From: CAVALG01 sp963589585
Lineage (GTDB): Bacteria > Bacillota > Clostridia > Oscillospirales > Acutalibacteraceae
DNA length: 11,399 nucleotides
Direction of reading: 5' to 3'
Assembly: GCA_963589585.1 (NCBI GenBank)
Contig: CAVALG010000023.1
Span: forward strand, 1 to 11,399
Part shown: one piece after another, positions 1-6,201 of the stretch
Layout of the letters: each line of letters begins with the position of its first letter
How positions within the stretch are numbered: the first letter of the stretch is position 1
Position numbers and translations under genes: made by a program
Notes under the pieces: model-generated
What the model was told of the DNA's origin: nothing
The model's database searches: none
What the model saw: only the letters and a program-made list of their open reading frames with translations

Positions 1-52
1 TAAGCATTGCGTTCTGTCCGCCGCCCATTCCTCCGGGTATTCTTGCTTTCAT
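1..52 (-). CDS. YbaB/EbfC-family nucleoid-associated protein (5' end only)
   Basis: Only the first 17 codons are in the window; the gene runs off the left edge. The start MKARIPGGMGGGQNAML is the glycine- and methionine-rich N-terminus typical of clostridial YbaB/EbfC proteins, small DNA-binding dimers of about 100-115 residues. The ATG follows a GAGGAGAG ribosome binding site by about 5 bases. It lies 31 bases downstream of the dnaX stop with no terminator between, so the two are probably cotranscribed. The dnaX-ybaB(-recR) order is conserved in Firmicutes (dnaX-yaaK-recR in Bacillus subtilis), which supports the call more than the short peptide does. Confidence 0.8.
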   Translation of the reverse strand, partial: MKARIPGGMGGGQNAML

Positions 53-83
53 AATATCTCTCCTCAAAATTTAATATTTTGCG

Positions 84-1799
84 TTAATTATTATAATCTG
101 TCGGTACTTCAAGTTCCGATAATTTGTTTATAATACTGCCAAGCGGGTCTTCCGAATTTGAAACCGCAGCGGTCGTCTTATTGTACGGACCTATTCCGTA
201 GGTTCGTCCAGTAACATTTTTTATGGCAGCCTTTATCTGGTCACGAAATTGCGGTTGCTCCCTCATCATATCAATAAAAATTTTGTTTTCACAGTCAATA
301 AGTATCGTATTACCTTTAAGATATGCCGATGAACCGTAAAGTCCGCCTGCCATCAAAGGACTGATATTTTTCAGTTCGGAAAGTATTGCCCCCCACTCCT
401 TAACCTGTACAATTCCGCCCGGCGGCACTGCCGCAGGTTTAGGCTCCTCATAGACTATATGGGCTTCGGTTTCACGCGCAGGCGAGGTTTCAGCGCTTAC
501 GGTTTTTTTGTTTTCGGCACCGTTCTGCCCACGATTTTCGTGCTTTTCGTTTACTGTTTCGCTTTTCTGAGCAGCTGTATTTTCAGGTGCTTCCGACTGT
601 TCCGCCGACCTGTACTCTGCCGTAACACTTACCGATGGCTGCGCGGAAAAGGAAAAATTTTTTATGCGTTCTTCAAGTTTTGAAAGTCTTTCGTTAAGTG
701 CGTCCGACTCTGCATTTATTTCGGGGTGGCACAACTTAACAACCGCCATTTCAAGTTCGCCTCGGCGGTTTTGGTTGCTCATTCTTGCCCGTGCGTCCCC
801 CAATACCCTTATTGCAAGAAGTATATTTGTAAGGCGGTACTCAGCTGCCTGCTTAACAACTGCGGCAAGGTCATCGGGTGGGCAAAGTATTATTTTTTCG
901 GGATGTTCCACAGTTTTTGCTATCATAAGATTACGGTAATGGGAACACAATTCCTCACACAAATGCTGCATATCTACCGAGTTTTTATAAAGTTCATCAA
1001 TCTTTTGTAAAGCTCCGCCCACATCACCGTTTTTAATACTGTCGGCAAGGTCGGTTAAATATCCGTTGCCTGCAAGGGCACAGGCACTCCGTACCGTTTC
1101 TACGGTTATTTTTTCGCCGCCCGCAGAACAAAGGTCAAGGGTCGAAAGTGCGTCACGCATTCCCCCGTCTGATATAGAGGCAATAAGTTCCGCAGCCGTT
1201 TCTTCGATTTCTATATTCTCTTTTTCGGCTATATTTAAAATTCTGTCTTTAATAACGCCCGATTCTATTCGGCGAAAATCAAACCTCTGGCAGCGTGAAA
1301 GTATGGTTGCCGGCAATTTGTGCACCTCTGTGGTTGCAAGTATAAAAACAATATGCTGCGGCGGTTCTTCAAGCGTTTTCAAAAGCGCATTAAACGCTTC
1401 AGTAGTAAGCATATGAACCTCATCAACAATATACACGCGGTATTTTGACATTGCAGGGGTGTAATTAACCTGGTCGCGTATATTGTTTATATCTGCAATG
1501 CCCCTGTTTGAAGCCGCATCCATTTCGGTTATATCAAGATTTTCGCCTGCGGCTATTCTGCGGCAGGACTCACATTCACAGCAAGCGTCACCCGATTGCG
1601 GATTTTCACAGTTTATCGCTTTTGCAAGTATTTTAGCGCAACTTGTTTTACCTGTTCCGCGCGGACCGGTGAACAAATAGGCGTGAAATATTTTACCTTT
1701 TTTTAGTTCCCCGGTTAAAATATCCGTTATATGCGATTGACCTACAACATCAGCAAATCTATCGGGTCTGTATTTTCTGTAAAGAGCCGTGTAAGCCAC
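84..1799 (-). CDS. dnaX: DNA polymerase III subunits gamma/tau (clamp loader ATPase)
   Basis: This is the ATPase subunit of the clamp loader, which loads the beta sliding clamp on primed DNA; full-length tau also ties polymerase cores together. Visible features: N-terminal LYRKYRP; Walker A GPRGTGKT at residues 45-52; a zinc module with Cys64, Cys73, Cys76 and Cys79; Walker B DEVH at 126-129; sensor 1 ATTE at 155-158; and the arginine-finger SRC at 168-170. The clamp-loader collar spans about 245-360. A low-complexity Glu/Ala/Ser/Lys linker covers about 365-460, then a C-terminal domain to residue 571. The start is GTG with AGGAGG 7 bases upstream; the protein begins exactly where family members begin. 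The linker holds an A7 run at codons 431-433 and an A_AAA_AAT heptamer at codons 379-381, both candidate sites for making a short gamma form. It follows the SRP RNA by 38 bases and precedes a ybaB-like gene. Confidence 0.97.
   Translation of the reverse strand: MAYTALYRKYRPDRFADVVGQSHITDILTGELKKGKIFHAYLFTGPRGTGKTSCAKILAKAINCENPQSGDACCECESCRRIAAGENLDITEMDAASNRGIADINNIRDQVNYTPAMSKYRVYIVDEVHMLTTEAFNALLKTLEEPPQHIVFILATTEVHKLPATILSRCQRFDFRRIESGVIKDRILNIAEKENIEIEETAAELIASISDGGMRDALSTLDLCSAGGEKITVETVRSACALAGNGYLTDLADSIKNGDVGGALQKIDELYKNSVDMQHLCEELCSHYRNLMIAKTVEHPEKIILCPPDDLAAVVKQAAEYRLTNILLAIRVLGDARARMSNQNRRGELEMAVVKLCHPEINAESDALNERLSKLEERIKNFSFSAQPSVSVTAEYRSAEQSEAPENTAAQKSETVNEKHENRGQNGAENKKTVSAETSPARETEAHIVYEEPKPAAVPPGGIVQVKEWGAILSELKNISPLMAGGLYGSSAYLKGNTILIDCENKIFIDMMREQPQFRDQIKAAIKNVTGRTYGIGPYNKTTAAVSNSEDPLGSIINKLSELEVPTDYNN
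503..509 (-). other. A7 homopolymer in dnaX linker: candidate slippage site
   Basis: Seven consecutive A residues on the coding strand span codons AAA AAA ACC (residues 431-433) in the low-complexity linker. A -1 shift gives Asn-Arg-Lys-Arg then TGA (about 436 residues). A +1 shift gives Pro then TAA (433 residues). Both products would end just after the collar, as a gamma subunit does. The run is preceded by C, so it is not a perfect X_XXY_YYZ ribosomal site; polymerase slippage is the other possible route. I see no upstream Shine-Dalgarno-like stimulator and no strong downstream stem. Function is inferred only. Confidence 0.35.
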
Positions 1800-1837
1800 A
1801 CGCTGCCGCCTCCTGTTCGGTTTTAATATATCATAAA

Positions 1838-1977
1838 GATGCGCCTATGGAAGTACGAACGATCGGATTACTGCGGCGCACAGCGCATTCCGCTTAATGC
1901 TGCTCGGTTCCCCGCCTGACATGGTTCACAGCGCACTGTCGCACAGGCCCGATCGTTCGCACGCCCATAAGCGCATC
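1838..1977 (-). ncRNA. ffs: Signal recognition particle RNA, short (4.5S-like) form
   Basis: This is the RNA core of SRP, which binds Ffh and targets nascent membrane proteins to FtsY. The coding strand has the conserved apical domain: GUGAACC, then GUCAGG, then a GGAA tetraloop (1908-1911), then AGCAGC and a following UUAAGC. The usual stem under the tetraloop is replaced by CGG/CCG, which still pairs. The molecule closes with a 13-bp end helix (1965-1977 with 1838-1850, one G-U wobble), and the next helix includes CGAACGAUCGG with CCGAUCGUUCG. The hairpin is therefore complete at about 140 nt and has no room for the Alu domain found in the roughly 270-nt Bacillus form. The 5' end agrees with the promoter just upstream. 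It lies 38 bases before dnaX with no visible terminator, so the 3' end may come from processing of a longer transcript. Ends are good to a few bases. Confidence 0.95.
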
Positions 1978-1985
1978 ACATAAGT

Positions 1986-2014
1986 ATTATAATACATAAG
2001 TTGCGAATTTACAA
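1986..2014 (-). promoter_or_regulatory. Sigma-A promoter of the SRP RNA (and probably dnaX)
   Basis: The minus strand reads -35 TTGTAA (2009-2014), a 17-base spacer, and a perfect -10 TATAAT (1986-1991). Initiation about 7 bases downstream falls near 1978-1979, right at the end of the closing helix of the SRP RNA. Agreement between promoter and RNA fold makes this a firm call. dnaX and the ybaB-like gene have no closer promoter that I can see. Confidence 0.88.
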
Positions 2015-2025
2015 GTATAAAATGT

Positions 2026-2077
2026 AAAAAAATATAACTTCCGCGGCAAAGGCGTTTTCACGCGTATACGCTGAGCC
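2026..2077 (-). terminator. Possible weak terminator after pepT
   Basis: Directly after the pepT stop, the minus strand can form GGC/GCC (2075-2077 with 2045-2047) around GCGT/ACGC (2068-2071 with 2052-2055), with an internal loop. About 12 bases later comes a T-rich stretch with seven T (2026-2032). Gaps between stem and T-run make this a poor intrinsic terminator. It sits between pepT and the SRP RNA promoter, where one would be expected. Confidence 0.3.
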
Positions 2078-3247
2078 TTAAGCCTTTACGATATTAACAA
2101 GCACATCAACCATTTTGTGCAGCGCATCTACCGGTATGGCTTCATATATACTGTGGAAATTCAGTCCGCCAGTTGAGAGATTGGGGCAAGGCAGACCCAT
2201 AAACGAAAGGCGCGCGCCGTCTGTTCCGCCGCGTATAATATCAAGGTTCGGCTCTACCCCTGCGGCAAGCATCGCCTGCTTTGCACGCTCGGTAATTTCG
2301 GGATGATGGCTTATAACCTCGTACATATTAAAATAACTGTCGCTGATGTCGGCAACAAATGTACCGTCGCCGTATTTTTTATTCAAAAAATCAACAACAT
2401 CGGCAATGAATTTCTTACGGCTTTTGAAGACATCGGCGTCAAAATCCCTTATTATCAAGTTCAGTTCCGCACGGCTCTCGTTTCCGCAAAGGTCGGTTAT
2501 GTGGTAAAAGCCTTCCCTGCCCTCAGTATTTGCAGGGGTCTGTTCGGGCGGCAGCATTGATATAAATTCGTTTAGATAAAGCAAAGCATTGCGCATTTTG
2601 CCCTTAGCGTCACCGGGGTGCGAGTTCACGCCGTTTACAACCAAATTAAGCGCGGCTGCATTAAAGTTTTCACATTCAATCCCGCCAAGTTCGCCGCCGT
2701 CTACCGTATAAGCAAATTCGGCACCCAAAAGTTTAAGGTCAAGTTTATCTGCGCCCCTGCCGATTTCTTCATCGGGGGTAAAGCATATGCAGATTTTGCC
2801 GTGCGGCGCGCTTTCGCCGTTTGCGATTTTTTCACAGGCGGCAACAATTTCCGCAACGCCTGCCTTATCGTCAGCCCCCAAAAGTGTCTTATGGTCGGTC
2901 ACAATTAAATCGCGGCCTATATACTTGCTGTCAACAAGCGGCGCGTTTTCTCCGTCAAACTTTATAATTTGCGGATTAACGCCCAAGCCGCTTACGGCAG
3001 GCGAAGTATCCATATGCGCTATAAGCCCTATAGGCGGCACATTTTCACACCCTGCCGACGCAGGTATATGCGCGTAAACATAACCGTTAGCATCGCACTG
3101 TGCATCATTAAGCCCGATATCTTTAAGTTCTTTAACCAAATATTCCGCAAACACCGTTTGTACAGCGGTTGACGGGCAACTCTCGGAATTTTCGTCCGAA
3201 GTTGTTTCAAATGTAACATACTTTAAAAAGCGTTCAACAACACTCAT
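2078..3247 (-). CDS. pepT: Peptidase T (tripeptide aminopeptidase)
   Basis: A cytoplasmic M20-family zinc aminopeptidase that removes the N-terminal residue from tripeptides, supplying amino acids from imported peptides. The di-zinc site is visible in order: HMD (His78, Asp80), GADDKAG with bridging Asp126, PDEEIGRG with Glu160 as general base and Glu161 as ligand, Asp183 in the VDGGE motif, and His365 in GGLNFHS. The dimerisation (lid) domain with HPGDAKGKMRNA (210-221) lies between. RGGTDGARLSFMGLPCPNLS (339-358) is strongly PepT-like rather than PepV or DapE. Length is 389 residues, slightly short of the roughly 408 usual. The ATG follows GAGGTGG by about 5 bases. It begins 28 bases after mgtE on the same strand and is probably read from the mgtE promoter. 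Confidence 0.95.
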   Translation of the reverse strand: MSVVERFLKYVTFETTSDENSESCPSTAVQTVFAEYLVKELKDIGLNDAQCDANGYVYAHIPASAGCENVPPIGLIAHMDTSPAVSGLGVNPQIIKFDGENAPLVDSKYIGRDLIVTDHKTLLGADDKAGVAEIVAACEKIANGESAPHGKICICFTPDEEIGRGADKLDLKLLGAEFAYTVDGGELGGIECENFNAAALNLVVNGVNSHPGDAKGKMRNALLYLNEFISMLPPEQTPANTEGREGFYHITDLCGNESRAELNLIIRDFDADVFKSRKKFIADVVDFLNKKYGDGTFVADISDSYFNMYEVISHHPEITERAKQAMLAAGVEPNLDIIRGGTDGARLSFMGLPCPNLSTGGLNFHSIYEAIPVDALHKMVDVLVNIVKA

Positions 3248-3275
3248 AAAGCCACCTCATTTTTAAAAATAATTT

Positions 3276-4643
3276 TTACAGTCCGAGCATAAGTTTTGCA
3301 AGCGAAAGATATATAAGCAGTGTTACCGCGTCAACAATTGTTGTAATCATCGGCCCTGCCATAAGCGCCGGATCGAGTTTTACAAGTTTAGCCGCAATAG
3401 GCAATACGCAGCCTATGCACTTTGCAACCACAACGGCAAGCAGCATCGACGCGCATACCACAAAGAATACTGTAAGGTCATGCGAAACACCGATAAAATC
3501 TGCCAATAAATACATACGGACAAAGTTAGCAACCGCAAGTATTGCGCCGCAAAGCAGAGAAACTCGCAGTTCCTTAAACAGCACTTTAAAGAAATCCTTA
3601 ACCTTTATTTCACCAAGCGCCAAACCGCGGATTATAAGGGTAGAAGTCTGGTTGCCTGCATTTCCACCCGTGTCCATAAGCATAGGTATACAGGCGGTAA
3701 GTCCTGCTATCTGCCCCAAAATATCCTCAAAATTAGTAATAATTTTACCTGTAAAAGTAGCCGATACCATAAGCACCAGCAGCCAAACTATGCGGCTGCG
3801 TGTCTGTCGGAAAACGCCCGTTTTAAGATACTCGTCATCCGTCGGTGCCATAAGAGCCATCTTCTGAAAGTCTTCGGTTGCTTCTTCTTCGATTATATCA
3901 ACGATATCGTCAATCGTGATAATGCCGACAAGTCTGCCTTCCCCGTCAACAACCGGTATGCTCAAAAGGTCATACTTACGCACAAGTTCGGCAACAACTT
4001 CCTGGTCTTCAAGCGTATGAACACTTACAATCTGTTCATCGTCACTCATTATATCGCTTATTGCGGTGGTTTCATCTGCCAGCAACAGCCGCCGCAGCGG
4101 CAAAACACCTATCAGATGGCGTTTATCGTCAATAACATAACATGTATAAATCGTTTCTTTGTCAATACCCGTAGAGCGAATGGATTTTATCGCTTCGCCT
4201 ACAGTAAGGCGGTCATGCAGTTCCACCATTTCAATCGTCATAAGACTGCCGGCGGAATTTTCGGGGTATTTCAAAAAACGGTTTATGGTATCGCGCATTT
4301 CCTTACTTGCGTTGGCAAGCACACGCCGCACAACATTGGCAGGAACTTCCTCAATAAAGTCAACCGCGTCATCAACATACAGCTCATCAACCAACGCGCC
4401 CAGTTCCTTATCGTTCATACCTTCAACAATTTTTGCCTGATTATCCGCACCCAAATAAGCAAAAACATCGCTTGCAATGTCTTTGGGCAATATACGGAAT
4501 GTAAGTATAAGTTTTTCCTCAGGCAGTTCTTCAATGAATTCTGCAATATCAACAACATTCATTTCCGAAAGACGCTCGCGTAAATCGCGCAGGCGATTTT
4601 GATCCAGTAGTTCACGAAGATTAGTAAAAATAAAGTCTTCCAT
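3276..4643 (-). CDS. mgtE: Magnesium transporter MgtE
   Basis: A homodimeric inner-membrane Mg2+ channel/transporter gated by cytosolic Mg2+. Domain order is complete: a helical MgtE N-domain (about 1-130), two CBS domains (about 132-195 and 200-255), a connecting helix (about 255-283), and five membrane segments near 284-302, 308-325, 360-381, 391-416 and 430-452. The signature PMLMDTGGNAGNQ is at 320-332. Asp438 in the last segment corresponds to the pore aspartate of the family, although the local sequence (TTIVDAV) differs from the more usual TTLNDVTG form. Length (455) is normal. The ATG has AGGAGG 7 bases upstream; an out-of-frame ATGTAA start-stop lies between them. The gene follows a promoter and a structured leader of about 230 nt, which suggests RNA-level control, and is followed closely by pepT. 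Confidence 0.96.
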   Translation of the reverse strand: MEDFIFTNLRELLDQNRLRDLRERLSEMNVVDIAEFIEELPEEKLILTFRILPKDIASDVFAYLGADNQAKIVEGMNDKELGALVDELYVDDAVDFIEEVPANVVRRVLANASKEMRDTINRFLKYPENSAGSLMTIEMVELHDRLTVGEAIKSIRSTGIDKETIYTCYVIDDKRHLIGVLPLRRLLLADETTAISDIMSDDEQIVSVHTLEDQEVVAELVRKYDLLSIPVVDGEGRLVGIITIDDIVDIIEEEATEDFQKMALMAPTDDEYLKTGVFRQTRSRIVWLLVLMVSATFTGKIITNFEDILGQIAGLTACIPMLMDTGGNAGNQTSTLIIRGLALGEIKVKDFFKVLFKELRVSLLCGAILAVANFVRMYLLADFIGVSHDLTVFFVVCASMLLAVVVAKCIGCVLPIAAKLVKLDPALMAGPMITTIVDAVTLLIYLSLAKLMLGL

Positions 4644-4875
4644 TACATTTCCTCCTTATCGCCGTTCGCAAAAAGAGCAGAAATATAATGAAAGACGCAA
4701 AATCAGCACAGGAACACAAGCCGACGGTTATTTTCGGCTGTGAAGGCTGCAAGTTGTGCCTGTTATTATATCAGTGCCGCAAACGGCGGTTATTCGTTTG
4801 GGATTGGGGCATAAATTATCGCCGCTATCCAACACAACTCACTTCCTTTTCTAAAATTCACGGTGTAAAACACCT
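4644..4875 (-). promoter_or_regulatory. Structured 5' leader of mgtE, unassigned cis-regulatory RNA candidate
   Basis: The stretch between mgtE and the next gene upstream is 327 bases with no convincing gene. The predicted transcript starts near 4875 and can form: a hairpin GGTG/CACC at the 5' end (4862-4874); GCCG/CGGC with a 4-base loop (4776-4787); and a long arm. That arm has a 7-bp outer helix with one bulged G (4755-4762 with 4704-4710), an internal loop, and an inner 9-bp helix with one bulge (4734-4742 with 4715-4724) closing a 9-base loop. The 8-mer AATAACCG occurs twice (4787-4794 and 4725-4732), once beside the small hairpin and once in the loop of the long arm. The long arm is followed by ATTTTGCG, so it could act as an attenuator. 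I could not match it to the M-box Mg2+ riboswitch, a T-box or a Mn2+ riboswitch by eye. Confidence 0.5.
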
Positions 4876-4880
4876 ATAAT

Positions 4881-4909
4881 ATGATACACTTTTCGGCGCA
4901 AATAGTCAA
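4881..4909 (-). promoter_or_regulatory. Sigma-A promoter of mgtE-pepT
   Basis: The minus strand has -35 TTGACT (4904-4909), a 17-base spacer and -10 TATCAT (4881-4886). Initiation is expected near 4874-4876, directly before the first leader hairpin. It is the best promoter match between the upstream operon and mgtE, and it puts about 230 nt of untranslated leader ahead of the mgtE start. Confidence 0.75.
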
Positions 4910-4928
4910 CCTTTTAAATCGGTTTGCG

Positions 4929-4954
4929 GCATAAATTTTATGTAATATTTATGC
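4929..4954 (-). terminator. Hairpin after the sigma-factor operon, possible terminator
   Basis: A perfect 8-bp stem GCATAAAT/ATTTATGC (4947-4954 with 4929-4936) with a 10-base loop lies about 16 bases after the stop of the 178-residue gene and before the mgtE promoter. Position fits an operon end, but the stem is AT-rich and no T-run follows on the minus strand, so it may be a weak or factor-dependent terminator, or a 3'-end-protecting structure. Confidence 0.35.
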
Positions 4955-4970
4955 TTGCGCCTGCGCTTGG

Positions 4971-5507
4971 TTACGACAATCCGCACGCCGCTATTTTCTC
5001 TGAAATTTTTGAATAAAACCAGCAATACAGTGCTTCGCCGAGTTCCTGGTACACAGGGTCGCCGTCGTGTCCGCAAAGCATTGCAAAGGTCTGACCCATT
5101 CTTCTGTCAACCTCAATGCCGCGGCGGAATGCCAAATAGTAAAACGACAGAGCACCGGAAGATTTAAGTGTTTCATAAAGGTCGGGGCGCTTATCGTTTA
5201 TCTCCTTTAAAAACGCGTTGTGCGCTATATCCGAGGCGTCCGATGATGATATTTCATTCTCAAAAGCGCCGAGCGCAGTAAAGCTCAGCAAAAGTTCCTT
5301 CTGCAAAGCCATTTCCGCACTCTGCCCTTCCTCGGCAGGCGCAAATTTATCCGATGACACTAAAAGTTTATCCGCTACGCTTACGCCGAGTTCGCGGCTC
5401 TTTGCAGCAGTGTCGGCGTCCGCAAATTTGGGACTGCCGCCGCTTCTGTCAAATTCAATTTCTTTAGACGGGTGATCTCCCGCGATCTTTATATATTCGT
5501 CCGGCAT
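4971..5507 (-). CDS. Protein of unknown function, 178 residues, end of the sigma-factor operon
   Basis: I do not recognise this family. The start is an ATG with AAGGAG 8 bases upstream; that site overlaps the TAA of the preceding TSCPD gene (12-base gap), so translation is probably coupled. Residues 1-60 are polar and probably loosely folded, with many Asp, Ser and Lys. From about 62 the pattern is that of a helical domain (MALQKELLLSFTALGAF at 66-82). The C-terminal part has a distinctive stretch: RRGIEVDRRMGQTFAMLCGH at 128-147, then GDPVYQELGEALYCWFYSKI at 149-168. There is no signal peptide or membrane segment. Cys145, His147, Asp148 and Asp150 sit close together, but I cannot claim a catalytic site. 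Base composition resembles the neighbours. Position suggests a link to the Rrf2/TSCPD pair upstream, which is inference only. Confidence 0.8.
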   Translation of the reverse strand: MPDEYIKIAGDHPSKEIEFDRSGGSPKFADADTAAKSRELGVSVADKLLVSSDKFAPAEEGQSAEMALQKELLLSFTALGAFENEISSSDASDIAHNAFLKEINDKRPDLYETLKSSGALSFYYLAFRRGIEVDRRMGQTFAMLCGHDGDPVYQELGEALYCWFYSKISEKIAACGLS

Positions 5508-5519
5508 AGTAACTGCTCC

Positions 5520-5774
5520 TTATTTTGAAGCCTTGTATTCTTTCAAAGCGGCTGCCAACTGGTCGGGGCAGGATGTATTCTTATAACCGCATTTAAGTCC
5601 CGACAGTTTATCTATAATATCGTCTGTCTTCATACCTTTGCACAAAGCGGTAATTCCTTTAAGGTTGCCGTTGCACCCGCCCTCAAACTCGGCGTTTACA
5701 AGGCGGCCGTCATCATCAACCTCGATTGTAATACTTCTTGCACAGGTTCCGTGCGTTTTGTATTTTGTTATCAT
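5520..5774 (-). CDS. Small TSCPD-domain protein (TIGR03905-like)
   Basis: An 84-residue protein ending in a domain that literally contains the motif TSCPD (residues 67-71 from the chosen start). The same domain occurs in some ribonucleotide reductases and as stand-alone small proteins in anaerobes, usually of unknown function. Conserved family features visible are GTCARSI near the N-terminus, FEGGCNGNLKGI, LCKGM, and KCGYKNTSCPDQLA. The five cysteines (GTC, GGC, ALC, KCG and SCP) suggest metal or Fe-S binding, but this is inference. The reading frame is open from an upstream GTG at 5781-5783, but that GTG is part of the ribosome binding site AGGTG, which sits 6 bases from the ATG at 5772-5774. 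I therefore use the ATG. It follows the Rrf2 gene by 29 bases and its stop overlaps the ribosome binding site of the next gene. Confidence 0.88.
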   Translation of the reverse strand: MITKYKTHGTCARSITIEVDDDGRLVNAEFEGGCNGNLKGITALCKGMKTDDIIDKLSGLKCGYKNTSCPDQLAAALKEYKASK

Positions 5775-5803
5775 ATTATACACCTGCTTTCACGCTGTAA
5801 AAT

Positions 5804-6199
5804 CTAATTCTGCTTACGGGCAAAGTTCACAGAGGCGAACTGTTCCCTCATATTGCGGCTTGCTCCGTCAAACACCGAATAAAACCTGCACATACCCTGC
5901 GGATGGGTGCAGCAGTTACCGTCGCCCTGACAGCGGCTGAACTCCAGTTCGCCGCAAATATCTTCTATAACCTCCAAAAGCGTGATGCTCTCCGGCGACT
6001 TTGCCAGGGTGTACCCACCTTTTGAACCTTTATATGATTTTGCTATTCCGCTTTTAACAAGCCGGTGAAGTATTTTAAGAGTAAACCTCTCGGTAACGCC
6101 GGTTTTAAGCGCAATTGTTTTTGCGTCGCATTTACATTCCTGTTCGGCAAGGAAAGCAACTATCCTTATTGCATAATCGGTTTCTTGATTAAACAGCAT
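5804..6199 (-). CDS. Rrf2-family transcriptional regulator with Fe-S cysteines (IscR-like)
   Basis: A 131-residue winged-helix regulator. The N-terminus MLFNQETDYAIRIVAFLA, the helix-turn-helix around 25-50 (TIALKTGVTERFTLKILHRL) and the wing with KGSKGGYTLAKSP (57-69) are standard for Rrf2 proteins. The effector region contains Cys90, Cys96, Cys97 and Cys104, spaced like the three cluster-binding cysteines of IscR (92, 98, 104), so it probably senses Fe-S status, NO or redox state. Typical relatives control isc/suf, cysteine or NO-response genes; no isc or suf gene is visible here. The ATG is only 2 bases after the rpoD stop, and its ribosome binding site (AAGGAAAG) lies inside the last codons of rpoD, so translation depends on the rpoD message. 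Confidence 0.93.
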   Translation of the reverse strand: MLFNQETDYAIRIVAFLAEQECKCDAKTIALKTGVTERFTLKILHRLVKSGIAKSYKGSKGGYTLAKSPESITLLEVIEDICGELEFSRCQGDGNCCTHPQGMCRFYSVFDGASRNMREQFASVNFARKQN

Positions 6200-6201
6200 T
6201 A

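Noticed and set aside
4017..4583. Plus-strand frame of 188 residues opposite mgtE
   Set aside because: It is antisense to the well-conserved MgtE N-domain and CBS domains, and has no family resemblance or ribosome binding site.
4644..4875. M-box, T-box or Mn2+ riboswitch upstream of mgtE
   Set aside because: The conserved strings of these classes, such as the T-box GGTGG motif, could not be found by eye. The region is kept as an unassigned structured leader.
4688..4879. Plus-strand open frame of 63 residues with CEGCKLC, inside the mgtE leader region
   Set aside because: It has no good ribosome binding site or promoter, runs antisense through the helices of the leader and into the mgtE promoter, and its composition looks like chance translation. 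The structured minus-strand leader explains the region better.
4891..4903. Similar GC-rich motifs (TTTTCGGCGCAAA here, TTTTCGCGCCAAA near 10237) at two promoters, possibly a shared operator
   Set aside because: The match is imperfect, the sites differ in place relative to the promoters, and two short copies are not enough to call a regulator site.
5775..5783. GTG at 5781-5783 as start of the TSCPD gene, adding three residues
   Set aside because: That GTG is part of the AGGTG ribosome binding site, which is correctly spaced for the ATG at 5772-5774.
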